Assembly: GCA_023426125.1 (NCBI GenBank)
Contig: JAFABI010000010.1
Location: 124,001-188,000, forward strand
Direction of reading: 5' to 3'
Source of the DNA: Bacillota bacterium
Lineage (GTDB): Bacteria; Bacillota; Clostridia; Acetivibrionales; DTU013
DNA: 64,000 nucleotides
Positions 18,785 to 26,445 of the stretch are shown here, in pieces. Both the position numbers and the translations under genes were made by a program. A model generated the notes under the pieces. The model saw nothing but the letters and a program-made list of their open reading frames with translations. It did no database searches and was not told the DNA's origin. Within the stretch, counting starts at the first letter, position 1. Every line of letters starts with the position of its first letter.

Positions 18785-19052
18785 GAAAAAAATCCCCCCA
18801 TCGCGACGTTTTGCCCCCATTGGCTATTAATAGAATATGCAGAACAATGAGAATATGATCTTATGAAATCACGGCCGTCCCGATCCCATTCCGCTTTCGA
18901 AACCTTTTCTGATAAACCGTCCTTGATTGGACAAAATGAATTAGCAGTTTAATGACACCTTATAGTAGCAACTACTCGTATGGCAGTAATCATGTTGATG
19001 CTGTTAGCTTTTCATTATTGAAGAAAAGAAAGGCCTTGTGTAAATCCGTTTC

Positions 19053-19295
19053 CTATTTTATTTCCTGTTCCAGATCAGAAAACACATCGCAATCGAAAAA
19101 ATCCCGAACACTGATTCCAAATCCGTCACACAGCTTTTTAATAGTGGCAATCCCTGTATTATACGTTGTGCCGTTCACAATATCATTGACAGTTGACTGC
19201 GTGACGCCTGAAACATTGCTAAGAGCATTGATTGTCAGATTCTGCCTTTTACACAACTCTTCAATACGTTTGATTACCGCTTGAGAAATATTCAT
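19053..19295 (-). CDS. Small XRE-type repressor
   Basis: An 80-residue protein that is essentially one helix-turn-helix of the Cro/C1 (HTH_3) kind: QNLTINALSNVSGVTQSTVNDIVNG is split here as QNLTINALSNVSG and VTQSTVNDIVNG, followed by TIKKLCDGFGISVRDFF, the usual C-terminal helix. It would bind DNA as a dimer. GGAG lies seven bases before the ATG. It is divergent from the Spo0E-like gene, and the 160-base gap holds three matching AACG-N6-CGTT palindromes, so this protein very probably represses both itself and the phosphatase. Confidence 0.9.
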   Translation of the reverse strand: MNISQAVIKRIEELCKRQNLTINALSNVSGVTQSTVNDIVNGTTYNTGIATIKKLCDGFGISVRDFFDCDVFSDLEQEIK

Positions 19296-19307
19296 TTTAT
19301 CGCTCCT

Positions 19308-19410
19308 AACGTTCTTCCGTTAATCAAAGGATATCAATTACTCCTAAAAATGGTTAACGGAATACCGTTGAAATAATTTCAGGATAAGTTTATACTAACG
19401 GTATACCGTT
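19308..19410. promoter_or_regulatory. Three XRE operators, AACG-N6-CGTT
   Basis: Sites at 19308-19321 (N6 TTCTTC), 19356-19369 (GAATAC) and 19397-19410 (GTATAC, extending to a perfect 16-base palindrome). The second overlaps the -35 and the third abuts the -10 of the rightward promoter; the first lies 13 bases before the repressor start. Binding by the adjacent XRE protein is inferred. Confidence 0.75.
19368..19396 (+). promoter_or_regulatory. Promoter of the Spo0E-like gene
   Basis: TTGAAA (19368-19373), 17 bases, TATACT (19391-19396). Operators cover both ends of it. Confidence 0.7.
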
Positions 19411-19454
19411 AACGCAAGGTTTATCTGCGAAAATAAAGCAAAGGAGTTTTCAGC

Positions 19455-19631
19455 ATGAAACAGAAAAGTTACAATGAAAAGCTGAAAAAAGAGAAAGAAA
19501 AACTGGAAAGGCTTGTGGACGAAGCTTTAAAGAACGGCGTTCCCCTTGCTCTAGATGAGTCTGTTATGGCACAAAGCCGCAAGATTGATATATTGATACT
19601 TTCAGTAAGAAAATCTTCGCCATGGTATTGA
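19455..19631 (+). CDS. Spo0E-family aspartyl-phosphate phosphatase
   Basis: A 58-residue protein with AAGGAG eight bases before its ATG. It is a predicted helical hairpin: a lysine/glutamate-rich first helix (KLKKEKEKLERLVDEAL), a loop, and a second helix with QSRKIDILI, the S-x-x-I/L-D motif (S41, D45) that Spo0E-type phosphatases insert into the active site of Spo0A~P. Removing phosphate from Spo0A delays sporulation (family knowledge). It is controlled by a promoter flanked by XRE operators, so the module would link an unknown signal sensed by the XRE protein to the decision to sporulate (inference). Confidence 0.75.
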   Translation: MKQKSYNEKLKKEKEKLERLVDEALKNGVPLALDESVMAQSRKIDILILSVRKSSPWY

Positions 19632-19699
19632 TATTTCCATTATATAGTTACAGAAGAAAATGAAATGGTAAAATAAAACGAGAAAAAATCCGAATTCAC

Positions 19700-19728
19700 T
19701 TGAGGTTAAACCATTCCTCTTGTATACT
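19700..19728 (+). promoter_or_regulatory. Candidate promoter for a very short ORF
   Basis: TTGAGG, 17 bases, TATACT (19723-19728), about 50 bases before the GTG at 19777. It lies in the 390-base gap after the Spo0E-like gene. Confidence 0.4.
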
Positions 19729-19776
19729 TAATATAATATAACACAATTGTTTTGTCCAGCAAGGGAGGGTATTAGC

Positions 19777-19836
19777 GTGAAAGAACTTAAATTAAGCCAA
19801 AATCGTGGTTTAGACACAAAAACAAAGCTCACGTAG
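19777..19836 (+). other. 19-codon ORF with a strong ribosome site
   Basis: GGGAGGG precedes a GTG that opens MKELKLSQNRGLDTKTKLT and a stop. The promoter and ribosome site are good but no family is recognised. It may be a peptide or the head of a decayed gene. The following 185 bases hold a small GCCGCC-GCTT-GGCGGC hairpin at about 19991 and nothing else. Confidence 0.3.
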
Positions 19837-20021
19837 TGAACTTGTTTAAAAAGTATTCCCACCTTAGTAAAACTAGGCGCACCTGCACATCCGCAGCAAA
19901 CGGGTGGGTGCATCTGATACTGATGCCTTAGTAATAAGTTTATTGTAACACGAAAATTTGAAAATGTGAACCACTTTCATTACTATTTGTGCCGCCGCTT
20001 GGCGGCGGAATGGAGATTATC

Positions 20022-20285
20022 ATGATTTGGGAGGATGTTAAAAAGGCATACCCTAACCAGTGGGTAATTATCGAGGCCATTGAAGCACACACGAATGGCG
20101 ACAAAAGAATTCTTGAAAGTATAACGGTAGTTGATACATTCCGTGAAGATAATAATAAGGCACTGCTTGAATATGTTAAGTTGCATCGGAGGTACCGGGA
20201 TAGAGAAATGTACGTTGTTCACACTTCCAGGCACGAACTAGATATTATTGAACAAAGATGGATTGGTGTGAGAGCGGACATATGA
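20022..20285 (+). CDS. Small conserved-looking protein coupled to a retropepsin-like protease
   Basis: An 87-residue soluble acidic protein starting MIWEDVKKAYPNQWVIIEAI, with the middle ITVVDTFRE and end VVHTSRHELDIIEQRWIGVR. GGAG lies six bases before the ATG. I recognise no catalytic motif. Its stop codon overlaps the start of the next gene as ATGA, so the two are translated together and should act together. I recall similar small proteins beside clan AA proteases in other anaerobes and cyanobacteria, but cannot confirm that here. It may be the substrate, inhibitor or adaptor of the protease (inference). Confidence 0.75.
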   Translation: MIWEDVKKAYPNQWVIIEAIEAHTNGDKRILESITVVDTFREDNNKALLEYVKLHRRYRDREMYVVHTSRHELDIIEQRWIGVRADI

Positions 20286-20656
20286 TTATTAAAACACGAT
20301 ATGGGCTACCTTTTATTGAGGTTGAGCTTCTCCACAATGGAAAAATACTTCGCTTTGAAAATTTTCTTTTAGATACCGGTTCCGCATCCACTCTAATAGC
20401 TGCTGAGATTGCTGTCCAGTTGGGTTTAGGGCCTGAGCCAAATGATACAATACGGGAAATACGCGGTGTCGGTGGTACAGAATATGTCTATGAAAAATGC
20501 ATTGAAAAAATACATTTAGGTTCAAGACATTTGAAAAACTTCAAGATTCAAATCGGCGATATGAATTATGGCTTTGAAATGGACGGTATTATTGGTTATA
20601 ACTTTTTAAAAGCATCGAAATTGTTAATTGACCTAGATAAAATGATAGTAGAATAA
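20282..20656 (+). CDS. Retropepsin-like aspartic protease (clan AA)
   Basis: A 124-residue soluble protein, the size of a retroviral protease monomer. Seen: LLDTGSASTLI with the catalytic D-T-G-S (D31-S34), a flap-like GVGGTEYVYEK segment, and IIGYNFLKASKLLIDLDK, the hydrophobic-hydrophobic-glycine motif that follows in retropepsins. One DTG per chain means the active enzyme would be a homodimer. There is no signal peptide, so it acts in the cytoplasm. The first ATG at 20282 overlaps the stop of the small upstream gene. The next 248 bases show no gene or clear terminator. Confidence 0.85.
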   Translation: MIIKTRYGLPFIEVELLHNGKILRFENFLLDTGSASTLIAAEIAVQLGLGPEPNDTIREIRGVGGTEYVYEKCIEKIHLGSRHLKNFKIQIGDMNYGFEMDGIIGYNFLKASKLLIDLDKMIVE

Positions 20657-20904
20657 GCTTATATTCAGCCAAATGGCAACAGTAATAGAAGGTATATCAC
20701 GACTTGTTATTCTCAATGTATGTCATAACAGTCCCTTGCGCTACCTGCCCTCTATTTTGCTTTTCTGCAGGGGGAATAATAATCCATCACTAATATCTTT
20801 GCTCCCCTGTCTACGGGAGCTTTAAACTTCTCGAAGGAATAATATTCCATCTCAAAGCCGCCGGCAGATGGTCATGGGTTGTTCTTTCCCCCCGCAGCAT
20901 AGCT

Positions 20905-22566
20905 TCAGAAGCTGATTTGCTGTTTCTCAAGCAGCTTCTGTATATATCCTACTGCCTCTATATCTTTCCGCATACAGCGGCGCCCTTCATCCGCAAGAAT
21001 TTTTCGTATCTGCGGCGTCCGGAATTTCTCATACCCCGCATCATCCATAGTCAGATGGTTCCAGAGGTAGCCGCCATAAGAAGCACATTCCCTCCATGCG
21101 TCGATTGCCGAATTCAATTCAGACGACCATTGGGGAACAAGCTCTGCAAGACGGGTATAATAAGGCAATGCAATACCCCGTTCATGAATCTGGCATAGAG
21201 CGTCGCAATATACGAAAAACCGGCCCTTTACGCTATTTTGCCATGTGGCGTCTTCTCCTGGAACACCGGCAGGGAAATCCAGAGTACATTCGGAGAAGTC
21301 ATCTCTTTCCAGTTGTTCAAGCATTGCGTCCCAGGCGCCGATTCCTACCTTTGCGCCACGGACCTCCCCTTTATAGGCATGCTGAACTATAGCTTTGAGT
21401 GTGGCCAGTCCGGTTTCTTTTTCATTAGGAATATCGCTTTTGCCGGTCAGCAGGATATATCCCCATAGATTTGGAAACCACTCCGCTTTTTCAAAGGGCT
21501 TTTCACCATCAAAGCCTTCGTCGGTTTGAAAGTAATTCCAGCCGATAAGTTTTTCACCGTCATTCTTGTAGCCGAATACAACACAGCATTCCGGCGGACC
21601 AATAATCCCCATAGCGATCACCGGGATACCCCTGTCAATGGACGCCAAAATATCCCGTCTGGCCGTTTCATAATCTACAAAGGGTTCCTCCATGCCGCGA
21701 ATAGGTTTTGCGAGTTTCACCTCCGCATTCCAGCCCACCGCTTTAAAGGCACGGAAATGGGGAGCAAAGGGATTCCCCTCGCAATTGAGGAGATCCACAT
21801 TGCCCGGATCCCAGCAGCCGGGCATCCAGCGCAGACGGTTGCCGGCCCCGCTCATGGCCAGTACGTCGGAATACTGCCAGGATTCCCCCTGGCTCTGCAG
21901 TGCTGCATACAATGAACCGACAAAAGGGGTGAGATAGGACTGACTACCGATAAACATGGCAATCCTCGGAACATTGGGAATGATTTTTACACCTATGCTA
22001 TCATCTCCCTCTGCCATTTTCACATTTTCCTTTTCCTTTTCAATATAGTGGCAAATATCTAAAATGATATTGCCCTTTTCATCCGGTGTGAAGAAGCGAG
22101 GTTGGGCATACCGCTCAAAAAACCAGTATGCATGGCTGTTGTCCGTTATAATATTGTACCCCTTACTCATACAACTACCGGCACAATCACCCTCATGGCA
22201 ATACACCTCGTTTTCCTTGCCATAAAGCCAGGCCACGCCCAGATCCGACGCCGGAAAATCTACATATTCGAAACCATCCGGAACAGGTGTGTTTTCGGGG
22301 AAGAAAATCCCGATCCAATATTCAAATGGCTCCTGCTCTTTCCCCGGTTCTTTTTCTTTGTAGCGCATGAGTCCAATGGCAGCATCACCATCCTCAAAGT
22401 CGGCTCTGGCTGCGTTTTTTTTCAGTAACTCAAACCAGTTGTTAGCAAACCACCCATCCCATTTCGCTCCGAATGTTCCATCAACACGGTCGCTGTCACC
22501 ATATTTTTTTCCGATAAATCGCAGGGCAGGTATGCTTTGTCTGTAAGTTTTAATAATCTCCGGCAT
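20905..22566 (-). CDS. GyrI-like effector domain fused to a BtrH-like (papain-fold) domain
   Basis: About 553 residues from an ATG with GGAGG eight bases upstream; an earlier GTG/ATG region lacks a ribosome site. Residues 1-150 (IPALRFIGKKYGDSDRVDG... EYWIGIFFPENTPVPDGFEYVDFP) have the pattern of the AraC effector-binding/GyrI-like fold, which binds small molecules. Residues 200-400 look like the BtrH-N/C39-like cysteine-peptidase fold, with VVFGYKNDGEKLIGWNYF near the expected catalytic strand. The C-terminus is helical. No DNA-binding domain is present. The function is unknown; a ligand-gated acyltransferase or peptidase is one possibility (inference). Confidence 0.65.
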   Translation of the reverse strand: MPEIIKTYRQSIPALRFIGKKYGDSDRVDGTFGAKWDGWFANNWFELLKKNAARADFEDGDAAIGLMRYKEKEPGKEQEPFEYWIGIFFPENTPVPDGFEYVDFPASDLGVAWLYGKENEVYCHEGDCAGSCMSKGYNIITDNSHAYWFFERYAQPRFFTPDEKGNIILDICHYIEKEKENVKMAEGDDSIGVKIIPNVPRIAMFIGSQSYLTPFVGSLYAALQSQGESWQYSDVLAMSGAGNRLRWMPGCWDPGNVDLLNCEGNPFAPHFRAFKAVGWNAEVKLAKPIRGMEEPFVDYETARRDILASIDRGIPVIAMGIIGPPECCVVFGYKNDGEKLIGWNYFQTDEGFDGEKPFEKAEWFPNLWGYILLTGKSDIPNEKETGLATLKAIVQHAYKGEVRGAKVGIGAWDAMLEQLERDDFSECTLDFPAGVPGEDATWQNSVKGRFFVYCDALCQIHERGIALPYYTRLAELVPQWSSELNSAIDAWRECASYGGYLWNHLTMDDAGYEKFRTPQIRKILADEGRRCMRKDIEAVGYIQKLLEKQQISF

Positions 22567-22767
22567 CTTCTTTTCCTCCGTTTCTATATTATTTTTGGCA
22601 ACCGGTACACACATAAGTATATCTATTCAGCTTACCCCTATAATGACTAATTCAAAGGAAATTTGTCGGTTGTAGACAAATCTCCTTACCGCAGCTTCCT
22701 TATAACGCTGTATGGGCGTACTACATATCTTACAGGGCTCACCGTTTTTACGGTTGAAAGCACCAAA

Positions 22768-22992
22768 CTAAGCAATTTCCGCGATTTTAGTGAGAAATTC
22801 CGACTTACTGTCGCATACCACAAACTCACCGTTTAAAAATCCGTAAACCTTGCCGGCAAGTTCGGGACATTTCGCACTGCATCTTCCAATACAGCCTGTG
22901 GTGTGGTCCTTTGCTTTTACGATCCCCTTCAGCTCTTTTACATCAAAACCTGAACATTTTTTGCACACCTTCACTTTTTTAACTTCTGCCAT
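22768..22992 (-). CDS. Small four-cysteine protein, DUF1450/thioredoxin-like [2Fe-2S] type
   Basis: A 74-residue protein with C-x2-C near the N-terminus (VCKKCSG), then GCIGRCSAKCPELAGKVYGF and an FVVCDSKSEF ending. The pattern resembles small thioredoxin-fold proteins of the DUF1450 or ferredoxin-like [2Fe-2S] group that hold a cluster or a disulfide. A redox role is plausible but unproven. It stands alone between the GyrI/BtrH-like gene and the AraC gene, all on the minus strand, with a good ribosome site before the ATG. Confidence 0.65.
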   Translation of the reverse strand: MAEVKKVKVCKKCSGFDVKELKGIVKAKDHTTGCIGRCSAKCPELAGKVYGFLNGEFVVCDSKSEFLTKIAEIA

Positions 22993-23155
22993 TTTACTAC
23001 ACTCCCTTATATTATTTTCTTTATTAAATCAGGGAAAAGCCGCTTTCTGCACAGCGTATCCCCTTTTTCACAATTAATCCTATTATACAAAGTATCCGTA
23101 CCAAAAAATTAACCAAAATTGCGGAAAAATAAAGCCTTCCATAAGGCCGGGCAGT

Positions 23156-24004
23156 TCAATTTCTGCTTATGCAGGGGATCATTATCCTTACTTCGCAGTA
23201 GTCGTCGCCTAATGTCCCCATATCAACCTGCTCTATGAAGTTTTCGTCCCAGAGCACACTATTCTTTGCTGCCCAGGAGCCTATCACGATATACATGAGG
23301 GTGCGCAACCTGTGGGCGCCGGCCTCATCCAGCCTGTGAAGCCCCGTATAATTGAAAATGGAATACCTGCCCTCCGGCAGGAAGTATGTCGTATTGTTGT
23401 TTGGATTGTTTTCAATGCAGCTTATATACCGATGGGCGAAGGTCCCCATTCCGCAGGGAATACATATGCCGGTGAAGACTCCGCCTTTTGACCGGGAAAC
23501 GCCGTCTGTCAGCGGCTGCCCCCTTACGTTGTTATCTTTGTAATTATAATGCTTTTCCTCGCCGGAAAACACTATGCCTGAAAGGTATTTAACCGCAGGC
23601 TCAGTAACGAATCTATCGGAATATACTTTTACATTCCCGATTTTCGCCGGCTCAAAAAGCTGGATTTCCTTCCTGCTGTTACGTAATTTTGCTGGAGAAA
23701 TGCCGTAAACGGAGCGGAATGCCCTTATGTAAGACTGCTCATATTCAAAGCCGTGGTCAAGGGCTACATCGATGATCTTCCTCTTTGCGTATAAGTCGGA
23801 AATGCTCCTGGAAAGCTTTCTGCGCAGGATATATTCGGCAGGCGAAAAACCGCAGAATTTATTGAACAGCCGGATAATCTGGAAGCGGGAAAAGCCGCTC
23901 TCATGCTCAAGCATCTCATGGGAAACCGCCCCGGCCGGATTTGCCTCAATATTTGCTTCAATACAGGAAAGCAAGACTTTTAACCTTTGTATCGGATCAT
24001 CCAT
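23156..24004 (-). CDS. AraC-family regulator with a C-terminal GyrI-like effector domain
   Basis: About 282 residues from the ATG at 24004, which has GGAG six bases upstream; an ATG 17 codons earlier has none. Residues 10-115 are a double helix-turn-helix (SGFSRFQIIRLFNKFCGFSP and VALDHGFEYEQSYIRAFRSV), here at the N-terminus as in Rob/SoxS-like or MerR-like effector regulators. The rest (KIGNVKVYSDRFV... EVRIMIPC) is a GyrI-like ligand-binding domain. It is divergent from the papain-fold gene at 24263 with only a foldback repeat between them, which suggests it regulates that gene. Confidence 0.85.
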   Translation of the reverse strand: MDDPIQRLKVLLSCIEANIEANPAGAVSHEMLEHESGFSRFQIIRLFNKFCGFSPAEYILRRKLSRSISDLYAKRKIIDVALDHGFEYEQSYIRAFRSVYGISPAKLRNSRKEIQLFEPAKIGNVKVYSDRFVTEPAVKYLSGIVFSGEEKHYNYKDNNVRGQPLTDGVSRSKGGVFTGICIPCGMGTFAHRYISCIENNPNNNTTYFLPEGRYSIFNYTGLHRLDEAGAHRLRTLMYIVIGSWAAKNSVLWDENFIEQVDMGTLGDDYCEVRIMIPCISRN

Positions 24005-24086
24005 AGTTTTCTCCGCAATTTCTCCACAATTTTGAGCAATTTCCTTTCTTTTCATGCTATAATACCATTATAAAGCAAGCTTCAGG

Positions 24087-24239
24087 TAAGCACTAGTGAA
24101 AATATCACTTACGCTAAAATTTTCTGCAAACGCAGTCTTGGTACGCCGGGGCCGGTTGCAAATGCTTTGCATTGGCCGCTCGTCCATGCAGCCTATACTT
24201 GCAGAAAAAGCGCAAGTAATATTTTCAGTGCTCCTAAGT
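24087..24239. repeat. Foldback repeat of the GGAGCACTG family, long form
   Basis: The left arm begins TAAGCACTAGTGAAAATAT and the right arm ends ATATTTTCAGTGCTCCTAAG; they are imperfect inverted repeats of about 35 bases that continue inwards to TTTCTGCA/TGCAGAAA. The centre of about 75 bases is GC-rich with its own small stems and has no ORF. Related ends occur at 26036, 29001 and 34911. Confidence 0.75.
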
Positions 24240-24262
24240 AGCAAGAAAAAGGTGGGGTGTCG

Positions 24263-25318
24263 GTGGTTTTTGAAAAATTCATGGTCACAGAGCGGGGCAG
24301 GCTCGAAAATTCTGATAATTTAATGCTTACGCCCCATGATTTTGCCTTTCCGTCCCTCATGTCAACCCTTGCAATTTTTATGGGGCTTCCAGTCAGGACG
24401 TGGGTCAGTGAAGGGCATGGGATTCAATGGCTTGATATTCGTGACCACTATACGCAGGTGGGGATTTCCGCAGAAGGTTTCGGCATGATGTATGGCCTGC
24501 CTCATGGCGTTTTAAGGGACAGCCGCTTCGGAAGCGCTCCCGTCATGGATTGCTTCGCATTTCTGAGCCTGCCGTGCAGGCTGTATGCCGACAGTTCTGT
24601 TGCGGTAAAAGACAGGGGACTGAATAAGCCGCAAGACTTTATTGATATAATTACAGACCATATCACAAAAAACCTTCCCGCAGCCGTATTGACCAATGAG
24701 GCTATGCAAATACTTGTCACCGGATATGAAAACTACGGTAAAACCTTGCGTGGATGGGTGTTTTCAGATGGAGCGGATAATACCAACAAGTCTTTTCATT
24801 ATGACCTTTGTCAGCTTATCGACAATTGGACGGATACCGCCTTTGCTGTTATCACTGCAGGTGAGCCGCATAGGACTTGTAATAAAAAAGATATTCTCTC
24901 AAGGGCGCTCAAAAGAGGATATGATATGCTCACGGAAGAAAATAAATCCGGATATGGCAAAAAAATATACAAAGACTGGTCGGATGCCATGAATGATGAT
25001 AGCAAATTTTCGGGCAGTATCTCAGAAAGACCATATATCGACCCTCATATATGGGATCTGGCGGAGCGCAGAGCATGGACGTCCAACTTTTTACGCGATG
25101 TCAAATCCGTTATCCCGGATGCGGAGCTGGCCGGAGCTATTGAAGCATTTGACGGAATCCATGATAAAATGTGGACAATCAATAGCCTCTGCAGTGGAAA
25201 TGACTGTATAAGGTTAAAAGACAGGGGTGTGAGGCTGCAAATTGTTGATATTATAAAAGAGTGCGCCAGGCTGGACCTTAAGGCAGCTGAATGTATTAAA
25301 AATGCTTCAATATTTTAA
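24263..25318 (+). CDS. BtrH-like/papain-fold hypothetical protein
   Basis: A 351-residue soluble protein. It resembles the second half of the protein at 20905-22566: ILVTGYENYGKTLRGWVFSDG here matches VVFGYKNDGEKLIGWNYFQT there in layout, and both are followed by a helical half. The early PHDFAFPSLMSTLAIFMG segment fits the N-terminal helix of a BtrH-N/C39-like domain, though no clear catalytic cysteine stands out. The GTG at 24263 has AAGGTGG seven bases upstream; a GTG two codons earlier is less well placed. The divergent AraC gene carries the ligand-binding domain that the other homologue has fused. Function unknown. Confidence 0.65.
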   Translation: MVFEKFMVTERGRLENSDNLMLTPHDFAFPSLMSTLAIFMGLPVRTWVSEGHGIQWLDIRDHYTQVGISAEGFGMMYGLPHGVLRDSRFGSAPVMDCFAFLSLPCRLYADSSVAVKDRGLNKPQDFIDIITDHITKNLPAAVLTNEAMQILVTGYENYGKTLRGWVFSDGADNTNKSFHYDLCQLIDNWTDTAFAVITAGEPHRTCNKKDILSRALKRGYDMLTEENKSGYGKKIYKDWSDAMNDDSKFSGSISERPYIDPHIWDLAERRAWTSNFLRDVKSVIPDAELAGAIEAFDGIHDKMWTINSLCSGNDCIRLKDRGVRLQIVDIIKECARLDLKAAECIKNASIF

Positions 25319-25615
25319 TCTTTCTCTACCTGCTTCTTCTTTTAACGTATTTGTATAGTCCCCATAAACCCTGCCGGCTTTTTCCTCCGTATTTTTTGCA
25401 TCATATATGTGTATATGCCGGTTTCGCTCCTCGGCAATCATTTTTTCAATATCAATCTGATTTTTTGCTCTGATTTCCTCTTTCCTTATTTCTGTTTCCT
25501 GTCTCATCTTCTCAATTTCCAGTTTGAACTTCAAAACCCTGTTAATAATAAAAGGACTCATAACTGCCAGTACAAAACCAATAGTACCAATAATTATATC
25601 CCAATTAGACCCCAT
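25307..25615 (-). CDS. Small membrane-anchored coiled-coil protein
   Basis: A 102-residue protein: an N-terminal membrane segment (WDIIIGTIGFVLAVMSPFII), then a long charged coiled coil (EIEKMRQETEIRKEEIRAK) and a basic tail. GGAGG lies seven bases before the ATG. Its last 12 bases overlap the end of the convergent papain-fold gene. No family is recognised. The arrangement suggests an inner-membrane protein with a cytoplasmic rod. Confidence 0.65.
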   Translation of the reverse strand: MGSNWDIIIGTIGFVLAVMSPFIINRVLKFKLEIEKMRQETEIRKEEIRAKNQIDIEKMIAEERNRHIHIYDAKNTEEKAGRVYGDYTNTLKEEAGRERLKY

Positions 25616-25716
25616 CCTGTTGCCTCCTGTTGTATATTTGTATCGTATTATATCACAACGCGGCTTACATCTGCAATTGCAGTAGTCAGTCCTTCAATTC
25701 GTAATTTGTTTTAATT

Positions 25717-25797
25717 TGTCATTGCGAGCAGGGTGAAGCAATCTCTGCAAACCTTAAAAATGAGATTCCCATGTCGCTAAGGCTCCTCGGAATGACA
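25717..25797. repeat. TGTCATTGCGAGC inverted repeat element
   Basis: TGTCATTGCGAGC at the left and CTCCTCGGAATGACA at the right form an 81-base imperfect palindrome with GAAGCAATCTC inside the left arm. Elements of this type are widespread as short intergenic repeats in clostridial and other genomes. Confidence 0.75.
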
Positions 25798-25840
25798 AGA
25801 TCAACCTCATATTGCGAATTGAAGTTTCCTGCAAAATCCC

Positions 25841-25869
25841 TTGACTGAAATAATTGGCCGTATTAATAT
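25841..25869 (+). promoter_or_regulatory. Promoter of the metG T-box leader
   Basis: TTGACT (25841-25846), 17 bases, TAATAT (25864-25869), about 20 bases before the start of T-box stem I. Confidence 0.65.
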
Positions 25870-25889
25870 ATATACAAACATACTAACGC

Positions 25890-26378
25890 AAGAAATGCGA
25901 TGAAGAGAAGAGTAGGTTGTTGACGTCTTTTACAGAGAACTCCGCAAGCTGAGAAGGAGCAAGGAATAGACGACTGAAGATGGTCTTGGAGCTTTCGCAC
26001 CGAACAGGCAGGACATTTTTCTGAAATGCCCGCTAACTTAGGAGCACTGCAAATATTACTTCCCGTTCTTCGGAAAATGCCGGCCGCAATGGACTGCATT
26101 TTCCGAAACCTATACAGGAAGTTATATTTGCACCCGTACCTAGAGGACGTGTCCCAGGCTGCATGGCCGAGCAGTCGGCCTAAAGCCGGCGACCATCCCC
26201 TTTCCCTGTCAGGCTGCGACGGATGCACCCGTTATAGTGCCGGAGAATAACGTGTAAGATGCCTTGCACTCGTTCTTGTTGAGGTTGATGCTGCGAGGCG
26301 TCAATGAACCGGGGTGGTAACACGAAGTATCATGCTCTCGTCCCCAGGATATATATCCTGGAGGTGAGAGCTTTTTTA
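25890..26378 (+). ncRNA. T-box riboswitch (methionine) controlling metG
   Basis: The leader runs from a stem I start with GAAGAGAAGAGTAGG (the AGTA loop-E element) to a factor-independent terminator, GCTCTC...GAGAGC followed by six T, at 26334-26377. The specifier loop on the 3' side of stem I contains ATG followed by a purine (25980-25982), reading methionine. The T-box sequence GGGGTGGTAACACG (26311-26324) is a variant of the usual GGTGGNACCGCG. Uncharged tRNA-Met would favour the antiterminator and switch on metG. At about 490 bases it is far longer than usual because a foldback repeat sits between stem I and the antiterminator. Confidence 0.8.
26036..26143. repeat. Foldback repeat of the GGAGCACTG family inside the metG T-box
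   Basis: Outer arms TTAGGAGCACTGCAAATATT and, at the right, AATATAACTTCC read on the opposite strand, with an inner TTCGGAAAATGC/GCATTTTCCGAA stem. The left end matches the right end of the element at 24087-24239. It would form one long hairpin in the leader RNA. Confidence 0.7.
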
Positions 26379-26445
26379 TTGAACATGGGATAGATTTCAG
26401 TTTTATTTTATGCTGTAGTTACAGCAGAAGAATGGAGGGTTTACA

